Below, in pieces: positions 1 to 7,702 of a stretch of DNA of 64,000 bases. A program made the translations under genes and the position numbers. Below the pieces are notes generated by a model that did not search any database, was not told where the DNA came from, and was given only the letters and a program-made list of their open reading frames with translations. This DNA is from DASSJT01 sp963715025 (GTDB lineage Bacteria > Actinomycetota > Actinomycetes > Actinomycetales > Dermatophilaceae). The stretch is taken from contig CAVQQQ010000002.1 in assembly GCA_963715025.1 (NCBI GenBank), positions 1,116,001 to 1,180,000 of the forward strand, in the 5' to 3' direction. The number at the start of each line of letters is the position of its first letter. The stretch's first letter is position 1.

Positions 1-997
1 CGGGTTCGAGCAGCTTGGGATGGCGCATCACCCGGTTGGCGTACAGCTCCATCTCCATGGACTTGCCCGAGCCCTGGGTGTGCCAGACGACGCCCGCCTT
101 GCCGTTGCTCTGCACGGCCTGGACGGTGCTACCCACCGCCTTGGTCACGGCGAAGTACTGGTGGGGCTTGGCGATCCGCTTCTGGAGACCTTCCGGCCCT
201 TGGTCGAATGCCGTGAAGTCGCGCAGCAGTTGAAGGAACCTCTCGAGGTTGAAGACCCCGTCGATGAGGAACTCCAGCCCGGTGCCCAGGTGGCCGTCAC
301 CCGACTCGACGACTGTGGTAATCGGCTTGCCGTCGTCGTCGACGTTCCAGGGCGAGAAGTGGTTCAGCGGCGTGAACGGCGTGCCGTACTTCGCGAACAG
401 GCCGTCACTGATGACCGACAGCAGGCAGAACCGGAACGCCATCGGGAACTCGCGGACGTACGTCTCGATCTGCGCATGCGCGGCGCTCACGTCGGCCTTC
501 TCGGAGCCGGCCCTCTTGAGCTCGATGACCACGAGCGGCAACCCGTTGACGTAGAGCACGATGTCGAAGCGCCGCTCGTGCTCGCCCGCACGGACGGTCA
601 CCTGGTTGACCGCGAGGTACTCGTTCTCCTCGACTCGCTCGCCCAGCAGCCGGATCGTCGGGGTCTGCTCGACCCCGTCGGAGTCGATGTAGGTGATGCC
701 GCGGTAGCCGTGCACCAGGTACTCGTGGATCCGGTGGTTCTCGGTCAGGGCGTCCTGCGACTTCGGCGACAGGATGTCGGCCAGCGCCTGCTGAAGGTAT
801 GGCGTCGGCACCGAGGGGTTCAGCCGGACCATCGCCTGACGGGCGCGGCTCGGAATGCTGGGATCGGCCCAGGACTCGCGCTCGCCGGACCCCGGGGCGA
901 TCTCGCTGCCGTGCAACGGTTTCCACTCCCGCTCGGCGAGCGCCTCGAGAGCCAGTTGCTCCCACTGGCCCTCGTTGAACCCGTCGATGCCTCCCAT
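1..997 (-). CDS. hsdR: Type I restriction endonuclease subunit R, N-terminal part (cut by window edge)
   Basis: HsdR is the ATP-dependent translocase and nuclease subunit of a type I restriction complex (R2M2S). The 332 codons visible read without interruption. A nuclease region of the PD-(D/E)xK type lies near residues 142-160, with an Asp in RFDIVLY and the E-x-K in VVIELKR. The P-loop GSGKS follows at about 309-313, at the start of the motor domain, whose rest is outside the window. The ATG at 997 shares one base with the TAA of hsdS (TAATG), so translation is probably coupled. No frame break is seen here, unlike hsdS and hsdM just upstream. Family identity is clear; whether a working enzyme is made depends on the other two subunits. 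Confidence 0.93.
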   Translation of the reverse strand, partial: MGGIDGFNEGQWEQLALEALAEREWKPLHGSEIAPGSGERESWADPSIPSRARQAMVRLNPSVPTPYLQQALADILSPKSQDALTENHRIHEYLVHGYRGITYIDSDGVEQTPTIRLLGERVEENEYLAVNQVTVRAGEHERRFDIVLYVNGLPLVVIELKRAGSEKADVSAAHAQIETYVREFPMAFRFCLLSVISDGLFAKYGTPFTPLNHFSPWNVDDDGKPITTVVESGDGHLGTGLEFLIDGVFNLERFLQLLRDFTAFDQGPEGLQKRIAKPHQYFAVTKAVGSTVQAVQSNGKAGVVWHTQGSGKSMEMELYANRVMRHPKLLEP

Positions 998-2213
998 TAC
1001 ACCACCCCCTCGACAGCCTTCTCCGCGTCCTTGACGCGCACCTTCCCCGACATCAGCAGCGGCAACAACGCATCCCGCGTCTCGCCAAGCACTGCGTTCT
1101 CATCGCGACTTGGCACGGACGATGCCCATGCAGGCTCGCGACCTCGCACTGCCGAGTGCTTCTCGTTCGGGTCGCTCGGGTGGCAGCCTCGAGCATCAGC
1201 CGCTTGAGGTTCGCCATACTGATCTTGGGTTGGACGGCTCCTGTGACCAGCGGCAGCACGTTGCTGCGCTCAAGCGCCAGCCGCAATACCGTCCGTCGAG
1301 ACGCCACGCCCCGTCAGCACGTGTGCGTGGTTGTTCACCCACGCCGGTCCGACCAGATGCACTGGACGACCGGACGACCCGTCATCGCGCACCACGGAGC
1401 CGTCCTCGCCCGCACGAGGACGCGCGGCTCATCGAGCAACGCCCTGTCGACATGGCCAACGACGCCGGCGGCACCGTAGTAGGCGGCGACACCCACGCGC
1501 GCTGCTCGCTCGTTGCGCAGACCGGGGCACGCGCAGCCTGTTGTGGAATTCGGCCACGTTCCGCCAAGCAACACGTCCAGGCGGCCTTCTGCGGCGATGG
1601 CGGCCCCAAACAGGGCGTCGGGCAAGCCGCTCTGCCGTCGCGACCAAGTCCATGTTGGCGGCGATCTTGTCGTCGAGCGCCCCCAACACCTCCGCAATCG
1701 CCTGCTGTTCATGGACGAGCGGGCATCGGGATCGCAGTGCAGCGCCTTGGCGACTCCGAGTAGTGACATGGTCTGCTGAACCGCGCCATGCGCGATGAGC
1801 GATCGTGTCCGCTGCGGCAGCCTCGTGAGCAGTAAGTGAAGCTACCGCGGGTTCAGACCCAGGACCGCACGCGTGATCGACATCTGGCTGGTATGCCACG
1901 AGCGCGAATCGACATCGGGTGATCACGAGCCGCTCGGCCGCGGTTCCTGCGGCAACGGTCACGACGTCGCCTCGGGTCGCGAGCGTCCGACTTGCGGACG
2001 GCTCGTTCGGTCCGAAAGCCGCCGTCGATGCAGACGCATCATCTGATCGTCGATGCCGGACATCGCATGTCCTGCGACCCGGACGCACGGGGATGCCCAC
2101 GGCTACGGGACTCCTCGACCGTGGAGCCACGTGACGCCTCGTGAGTCCGTCGAGCTCGACGTCGCCCGACTCGAGCGATTCGCCCAGCGTCAGCACCAAG
2201 TCCGCTCAGCCAT
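997..2213 (-). pseudogene. hsdS: Type I restriction specificity subunit S, reading frame broken by several indels
   Basis: HsdS recognises the DNA target through two target recognition domains joined by conserved helices. Pieces of all of these can be read, but in different frames. The start MAERTW at 2213 overlaps the hsdM stop. A first recognition domain is followed by the conserved spacer PLVHEQQAIAEVLGALDDKI at about 1650-1700. A second domain contains VHLVGPAWVNNHAHVLTG and VLPLVTGAVQPKISMANLK, and the C-terminal LGETRDALLPLLMSGKVRV is in frame with the TAA at 997. At least five frame changes are needed to join them. The peptides themselves look unmutated, so local sequence error is as likely as gene decay. 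Exact joints cannot be fixed by eye. Confidence 0.85.
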
Positions 2214-3858
2214 CGACGTCATCACGAGCCTCCCGAGCTGCTGGCGGACGACCTTCTCGAGGCGGGCGCTCTCCTCGAACTGCTCGAACAACTCCTTCGT
2301 CAGCCGCTCGATCTTGTCCTCGATCGGCTCGCCGTCGTCCTCGGCCTCGGGCGCGCCGACGTACCGCCCCGGCGTCAGCGCGTAGTCCGCGGCCTTGATG
2401 TCCGCCAAGGTGACGCTGGCAGCAGAAACCCGGCACATCGGCATACGACAGGCCTTTGGCTTCGGCGGAACTCGTGCCGCGCCACGCGTGGTAGGTGTCC
2501 GCGATCCTGGCGATGTCCTCGGTCGGCGAGCGCCCGCTCGGCACGGTCGACCATGTAGCCGAGCTCGCGGGCGTCGATGAAGAGCACCTGCCCGGTGCGG
2601 TCCGATCGTCCCCTGCCCGCCGGCGGTCTTGTCCTTGGCGAAGAACCACAGGCACACGGGGATCCCGGTGCTGCGGAACAGCTGGGTCGGCAGGGCGACC
2701 ATGCACGACACCAGGTCGGCCTCGACGATGCTGGGCCCGGATCTCGCCCTCTCCGCCGGAGTTCGACGACATCGAGCCGTTCGCCATGACGACGCCGGCG
2801 CGACCACCCGGGGCGAGCTTGTAGAGGATGTGCTGGATCCAGGCGTAGTTCGCGTTGCCGGCCGGCGGCACGCCGTACTTCCAGCGCGGGTCCTTCTCGA
2901 CGCGGTGCCCAGTCCTTGATGTTGAACGGCGGGTTGGCCATCACGAAGTCCATCTGGAGATCGGAGTGGTAGTCGAGCGCGAAGGTGTCGCCCCACCGCG
3001 ACGCCGAGCCCCTTGTTGGCGATGCCGTGGATGGCGAGGTTCATCTTGGCCATCCGCCAGGTGCGCTCGTTGAGCTCCTGGCCGTAGATGGCGACGTCCT
3101 TGGGGTCGCCGTCGTGCTCGTAGATGAACTTCTCGGTCTGGACGAACATGCCGCCCGAGCCGCAGCACGGGTCGTAGACCCGGCCATGGGTCGGCTCCAG
3201 CACCTCGACGAGCACCTTGACGACGCTGGCGGGGGTGTAGAACTCCCCGCCGCGCTTGCCCTCTGCGCGGGCGAACTTCTCCAGGAAGTACTCGTACACC
3301 TCGCCCATGAGGTCGCGGGCCCGGCCAGCGCCCTGTCGGGTGAAGCGTCGCGCTGTTGAACAGGTCCAGCAGCTCGCCCAGCCGGCGCTGGTCGACGTTG
3401 TCGCGGTTGTAGATGCGCGGCAGCGTGCCGGCCAGCGGTCGGGTTGGCCCCCATGACCAGGTCCATCGCTTCGTCGACCAGCTCGCCGACTGGCTTGGCC
3501 GGTCCTTCCATCGAGGCGGGCAGACCCTTCGCATTCTGGGCGAGATACGCCCAGCGCGCGGTCCGCGGGACGACGAAGACGCCGTAGCCCGGCGTACTCC
3601 TCAGGGTCGTCGATGAGCTGCTCGATCTGCTCGTCGTCGGCGCCTTCGGTCGCGCAGTTCCGCGCGGATCGCCTCGCGCCGCTCCTCGTAGGCGTCCGAC
3701 ACGTACTTGAGGAAGACGAGGCCGAGGATGACGTCCTTGTACTGCGACGCGTCCATCGACCCGCGGAGCTTGTCGGCCGCCTTCCACAGCGTGTCCTTGA
3801 GCTCCTTCATCGTCGACGGCGCCGACGGCTCCTTCGCGGTTCTCGCCTTGGGCGGCAT
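2206..3858 (-). pseudogene. hsdM: Type I restriction DNA methyltransferase subunit M, multiple frame breaks
   Basis: HsdM is the adenine-N6 methyltransferase of the type I complex. Reading across frames gives a complete subunit: the N-terminal helical part (MKELKDTLWKAADKLRGSMD), the FYTPASVVKVLVE motif, SAM motif I DPCCGSGGMFVQ, catalytic motif IV NPPFNIKDW near 2935, and the C-terminal LEKVVRQQLGRL. About ten single- or double-base indels separate the pieces. One is an extra G in a GGG run near 3589, where the peptide should continue EEYAG-YGVFVV. The start at 3858 has AGAAGG nine bases upstream; an ATG at 3867 is an alternative. The last segment would end at the TGA at 2206-2208, overlapping the hsdS ATG. 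As written the gene cannot give a full-length protein. Confidence 0.88.
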
Positions 3859-3916
3859 GCTCAACATCCTTCTCTTCGTGGTTGTCTGGGGTCTGTCGCG
3901 GCACTCCCGGGCCGCA

Positions 3917-4705
3917 TCACGATGTGTCCCGGTCGATCCGGGCCAGCAGCGCGCCGATCACGAGCTCGGCCGCTCGCTCGACGTCGTAGTCGGCAGGCAC
4001 CTGCGTCACGAGCGGGTCCACGTCGGCCCGGAAGGACCTGTCGCCCACCTTCGCACGAAGATTCGCGATGGCCTTGGCAGACGTGAGGCCCGGCGGCCGG
4101 TACGGGCGGAACGCGGCCAGCACCTCTCCCGGTGGCAATGCGAGGTGGTCCAGCGCAAGCCACAGGTCGAAGAGGTCACGTCCCTTGGACCGTTGGTAGA
4201 GCGCCCGGATCTTGGTCGCCACCAGCTCGGCCGGCTGGAAGGTCAGCACTTCGGCCTTGCCCTGCCACCACGACGACTCAACCGCATGCGTGTGCCGTAG
4301 GTGCGGCAGCGCTGGCGACCGCTCGTGGGTGTTGACCTCGACCTTCAGGCGCAGCGGATTTCCGGTGCTCGCCACGGTGCGCCAGTAGACCTTCGGGTGC
4401 TCCCCGACCCGGGTTCGCACTTCGAAGCCGAGGTCCTCACCGATTCGGGTGAGCGCTCGGGTCAGCTGCTTGATGCCCGATCCCGATGCCCGGACGTAGT
4501 CGAGGTCCTCGCTGTAGCGCAGCGGCGCCGCCAGGTGCAGCTTGTGCAGCGCGGTGCCACCGCGGAACACCAGTTCGTCGCCCAGGTAGGCATCGGAAGC
4601 GATCGCGCAGATGGCGCGGGACAGGAGGAGATCCTGCTCGACCTGCTCACGGGTTGGCCATGGCCGCGAAACACCCCAGGCAGTGACCGCGTCGTAGGGG
4701 ATCAC
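3917..4705 (-). CDS. abiEii: AbiEii/AbiGii-family nucleotidyltransferase toxin
   Basis: This 262-aa protein belongs to the AbiEii (DUF1814) nucleotidyltransferases, the toxin half of AbiE abortive-infection / type IV toxin-antitoxin systems. Visible motifs are FRGGTALHK (residues 47-55), the acidic motif RYSEDLD with D67 and D69 as likely metal ligands, LRLKVEVN as the third strand, and DLFDLW near residue 180. The family typically transfers nucleotides to RNA and halts growth when the antitoxin fails. The GTG start at 4705 overlaps the TGA of the preceding antitoxin gene by four bases (GTGA). hsdM follows 58 bases downstream in the same direction, so the toxin pair is embedded in the same transcription unit as the restriction system. 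All signature residues are present. Confidence 0.9.
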   Translation of the reverse strand: MIPYDAVTAWGVSRPWPTREQVEQDLLLSRAICAIASDAYLGDELVFRGGTALHKLHLAAPLRYSEDLDYVRASGSGIKQLTRALTRIGEDLGFEVRTRVGEHPKVYWRTVASTGNPLRLKVEVNTHERSPALPHLRHTHAVESSWWQGKAEVLTFQPAELVATKIRALYQRSKGRDLFDLWLALDHLALPPGEVLAAFRPYRPPGLTSAKAIANLRAKVGDRSFRADVDPLVTQVPADYDVERAAELVIGALLARIDRDTS

Positions 4706-5502
4706 AGGTCTGGCTCCACGTCACGGTTGAGCCGGATGTTCCATCGCGGGTCCAACGGACCCACCAGGTCAAGAGCGGGATCCAGCCGTGCCGCCGTCGC
4801 CGGCCCGGACATCGCCACGTCGTGAAGATCGGTCAGGTCATCACGCTGGGAGAAGTGCTCCAAGACCCATCCGAGCCGCCGCACCGTCGCGGACGGGAAG
4901 AGCGATGCGAGCCGCACGACGTCTGCGACGCTGAACGCGTCTCCTTCCGCCAGATCGACCAGCACCGTCGCCGCATTGTCGATCCCGCCCGCCTCGGCCA
5001 CATCAGTCGCGATGTCCAGGGCCGTCGCCTCAGGAGTCGATACTCGGGCGGTGCCCGACCGCGTCGCTCGCTCGACCACGGGGATCGATTCCAGGTGACC
5101 TCGCTGGAAGAACTCGAACCTCGTGCGCCCCACCTCACGGGGGCGCACCTGTCGGGACACTGCAACCTGGAACACCTGCGGCGCCTGATGGGCTGCCCCG
5201 TGGACCTCTGCCGCGGACAGCCAGCCCACGTAGTAGGAGACCCCCAAGTGGTTAGCCAGGCGGTCGACGATCTCCAGGCCGGGCGGCGCGCCCCACGTGC
5301 GGTATTCGGGCGGCACAGGCACCCACAGTCCACGCGCGGGACTCACCCACTCCCCTCGCTGCGCGGGCGCATGCATCCTCCGTCGCACGTGGTCCTCGGG
5401 GACGGACAGGACGTCCGCCAGTTCCGTGGTGCTCAGCGCGCTGATCCCTCGGGACAGGGCCCAGTCCGCGGCCAAGGGGGCCTTAACGGCTGTAGCAACC
5501 AT
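4702..5502 (-). CDS. abiEi: AbiEi-family antitoxin with winged-helix N-terminus
   Basis: A 266-aa protein placed immediately before the AbiEii toxin, with the layout of AbiEi antitoxins: an N-terminal winged-helix segment (ALSTTELADVLSVPEDHVRRR) followed by the conserved AbiEi C-terminal region with YYVGWLSAAEVHGAAHQAPQ and FEFFQRG. Known AbiEi proteins neutralise the toxin without direct complex formation and repress their own promoter by binding inverted repeats. The ATG at 5502 is chosen because GAGGAGG sits four to five bases upstream; a GTG at 5505 is possible. The start shares one base with the TGA of the methyltransferase-like gene upstream (TGATG), so the three genes look translationally coupled. 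No local promoter is visible, so any autoregulation would have to act upstream of 7532. Confidence 0.85.
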   Translation of the reverse strand: MVATAVKAPLAADWALSRGISALSTTELADVLSVPEDHVRRRMHAPAQRGEWVSPARGLWVPVPPEYRTWGAPPGLEIVDRLANHLGVSYYVGWLSAAEVHGAAHQAPQVFQVAVSRQVRPREVGRTRFEFFQRGHLESIPVVERATRSGTARVSTPEATALDIATDVAEAGGIDNAATVLVDLAEGDAFSVADVVRLASLFPSATVRRLGWVLEHFSQRDDLTDLHDVAMSGPATAARLDPALDLVGPLDPRWNIRLNRDVEPDL

Positions 5503-7532
5503 CACCCCTCCTCTCGATATTGCCTATCGTCACACTTTTGATGACTTTCGGCAATCTGAAGAGAGACGGTCGCGGCTCCCGTCGCAACACCGTCCACGAT
5601 TCTTCCAGCCAACCGCTCGAGCGCGTCGACCCGACGCAGTGCGGCGTGGCGCTCGTCAGCCACCACCCGCAGCACCTCACTGAGGGCGTCGGCGTCCTGC
5701 GGCGGGACCCGCGGCACTGCCCATGTGCGCCACTGGCGGGAACCGTCGGGCAGCGAGTTGATCGCACGGGCCACCGCCTCGGGCACCACACCGGAACCAG
5801 GCGCGCACCGCAGCACCCGTGCCGGGTATGCCACGACCGAGAGGCCCACGCGGTCGACCACGGCTCGGGGCCGTGGCGTCGTCACGAACACCACGTCATC
5901 CGGCTCCGTCCGCCGTGCCCGAGGGTGGCGACGCTCCAGCTCGATCGGGTCGATCCCCGGGGGCGACGGCGCAGCCGCGCTCATCACGTCATCCGGGCCG
6001 AGCACCTGCAGGCTGCCCTCTCCCAGAGCTTCGCGATGCAACCGCACGCCAGCGAGGACCCGCACAGCACCCTCCGCAACGGCCTCGGCCAGCGACACGA
6101 CCGGCATACCGCCGGCACGCTCACCCGGCGTCACTTGGAGGCGAGCCTCCAACCCCGCCTCCTTCGCCAGGCTGCGCAGGGCCACCACGTCCTGGGCCGG
6201 CTGCACGACCCTCGCCGTGGCGGGGCGTACGCCATCTGGCACAAGAGGTCCGCGGCCCGCGAGGATCGTCGCCGTGCGGGCTATCCGAGCGAACCGGAAC
6301 GCATGGGTCGCTCCCAGCCGGCGGTCGCCCATGGAGGACACCACGTCGGTGGCCAGGTCATCGACCACGTCTGCGGTGAGCTCCGCATCGCTCACGTCCG
6401 CGGTCGACACCCATCGCTCCTCCAGCCGCACCCCGGGCGCGTCGGCTCCCAGCACCCACAGACCCAGGGCCTGTCGGGAACTGCCTACCAGGAGTCCCTT
6501 GGGCAGCCGCGCCACCAGTCGCAGCCGGCCGAGCCGGAGGACCCGGTCGCGCTCGGCTTCCAGAGCCGGGTCATGCAGGTCGTCGCAGAGCGCTGCGGAG
6601 GGCCCGACGATGAGCGCGCGATGCACCTCCGGCAAGTCGAGCTGGATCCCGTCGATGGCATCAAGGACCTCGCGGCGTCCCATCGCCAGGCGCACCTCGT
6701 TCGGGAACTTCGCGACGACGAGAACGGCTGTGTCTGAGGGCGCAGAACGGGCCACGGCCCATCCAAGGATCAGGTGCGTCCGTCGGGCCCAACGGGCGCC
6801 CGGGGTGTCCCCCGTGACACAGACCGTGGCGTCGATGCTCTCGCCGAGGCGATCCATCACTGCACCGATGAGGTCGCCGCTGCCACCGGTGGGGTCGACG
6901 ATGGTCACGCCGGCGGCTGAAAGGTCAAGAGCCAGAGCGGCTCCTTGGGCGCCCACGAGCCTGAGGCCCGTTTCCGTCAGCGTCACCTTGGCGGTTGCGC
7001 TGTTTGGCCTGCGCAGGGACCCCAGCCGCTTGAGCGCGCCATCGACGCTGTATGCCGCATCCGTGAGCCTGTCGACGTAGCTCGCCATCCGGGGAAGGTC
7101 GTCGCCGAGCACCTCGATCTCGCGGAACAGGCACTCGTCGTCCGGATCCTCTTCGTCGGCCAGGTCGACGAGCTCCTCCGCTGGGGCTCCGGCGAGGGTG
7201 GCGCCGGTGCGCGCCTTGAGGCACAACAGCGCGGATGCGGCATCCAGGGGAGCAACCTGGTCTGTTGTGATCGCGGGCAACTCGACGTGTGCATACGCGT
7301 CTGCCCTCGCCTCGCGGTTGTTGCCGCGGCCAGTGCGCTCGAGCCACGACAGGACGTCGTCGACCCGGAAGCGCTCGGCCCCCTGGGCCTTGGTGACCGG
7401 CTGTGGGAACGGGACGGAGTTACCGGCTACGACCGGGCGGCGGCGCCACATGCTCACGACGGGCCGACGGACTCCAGCAAGGGCCGCGACATCTGACAGC
7501 GTCATCAACGGTTCAACCGCCACTCGGGCCAT
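5502..7532 (-). CDS. Methyltransferase-like protein with HTH N-terminus and HsdS-like C-terminus; no NPPF/Y motif
   Basis: 676 aa. The first 60 residues form a MerR-like or HTH_17-like helix-turn-helix (LSDVAALAGVRRPVVSMWRR) with a winged segment. The centre resembles HsdM-type N6-adenine methyltransferases: SAM motif I is visible as VDPTGGSGDLIGAVMD, and RLPKGLLVGSSRQALGLWVL matches the late HsdM motif. The catalytic motif IV (NPPF/Y) expected between them is not found; the stretch reads VHRALIVGPSAALCDDL. The C-terminal third (DDVVFVTTPRPRAVVDRVG, then VVAYPARVLRCAPG) resembles an HsdS target recognition domain. It may therefore bind DNA and SAM without methylating. It is the first gene of the run leading into abiEi, abiEii and hsdMSR. 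A GGGGAGGG stretch abuts the ATG at 7532, so the GTG at 7523 may be the true start. Confidence 0.75.
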   Translation of the reverse strand: MARVAVEPLMTLSDVAALAGVRRPVVSMWRRRPVVAGNSVPFPQPVTKAQGAERFRVDDVLSWLERTGRGNNREARADAYAHVELPAITTDQVAPLDAASALLCLKARTGATLAGAPAEELVDLADEEDPDDECLFREIEVLGDDLPRMASYVDRLTDAAYSVDGALKRLGSLRRPNSATAKVTLTETGLRLVGAQGAALALDLSAAGVTIVDPTGGSGDLIGAVMDRLGESIDATVCVTGDTPGARWARRTHLILGWAVARSAPSDTAVLVVAKFPNEVRLAMGRREVLDAIDGIQLDLPEVHRALIVGPSAALCDDLHDPALEAERDRVLRLGRLRLVARLPKGLLVGSSRQALGLWVLGADAPGVRLEERWVSTADVSDAELTADVVDDLATDVVSSMGDRRLGATHAFRFARIARTATILAGRGPLVPDGVRPATARVVQPAQDVVALRSLAKEAGLEARLQVTPGERAGGMPVVSLAEAVAEGAVRVLAGVRLHREALGEGSLQVLGPDDVMSAAAPSPPGIDPIELERRHPRARRTEPDDVVFVTTPRPRAVVDRVGLSVVAYPARVLRCAPGSGVVPEAVARAINSLPDGSRQWRTWAVPRVPPQDADALSEVLRVVADERHAALRRVDALERLAGRIVDGVATGAATVSLQIAESHQKCDDRQYREEG

Positions 7533-7595
7533 CCCTCCCCCCGCGGCTGTGCAGGTTTCCTCAAACCTAGAGCACGTTTAGCCGGAAGGTAGCCA

Positions 7596-7620
7596 TATCA
7601 CTGATAAGGAGGCTTATCAG
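7596..7620. promoter_or_regulatory. Palindromic operator candidate in divergent defence promoter region
   Basis: A perfect inverted repeat CTGATAAG-GAGG-CTTATCAG spans 7601-7620. It overlaps a second dyad, TATCA-C-TGATA, at 7596-7606, giving three half-sites of the TATCA/TGATA type. It lies between the divergent starts at 7532 (minus) and 7703 (plus) in a locally AT-richer patch, where a repressor could control both directions. The likely ligand is one of the neighbours with DNA-binding folds (the HTH methyltransferase-like protein or AbiEi). No clear -35/-10 pair was recognised. Confidence 0.5.
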
Positions 7621-7702
7621 GACATGACGTGGTGAGGAACGGCACTGCAGCGCACTCTCCTTTCGTCGCGAAGTCCGCGACATGGAGAACCAGGAGGCCG
7701 AC

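Noticed and set aside
997..3858. Phase-variable type I RM locus controlled by repeat slippage
   Set aside because: There are too many separate frame breaks, spread over two genes, with no long simple repeat at any of them and no inverted hsdS copy nearby.
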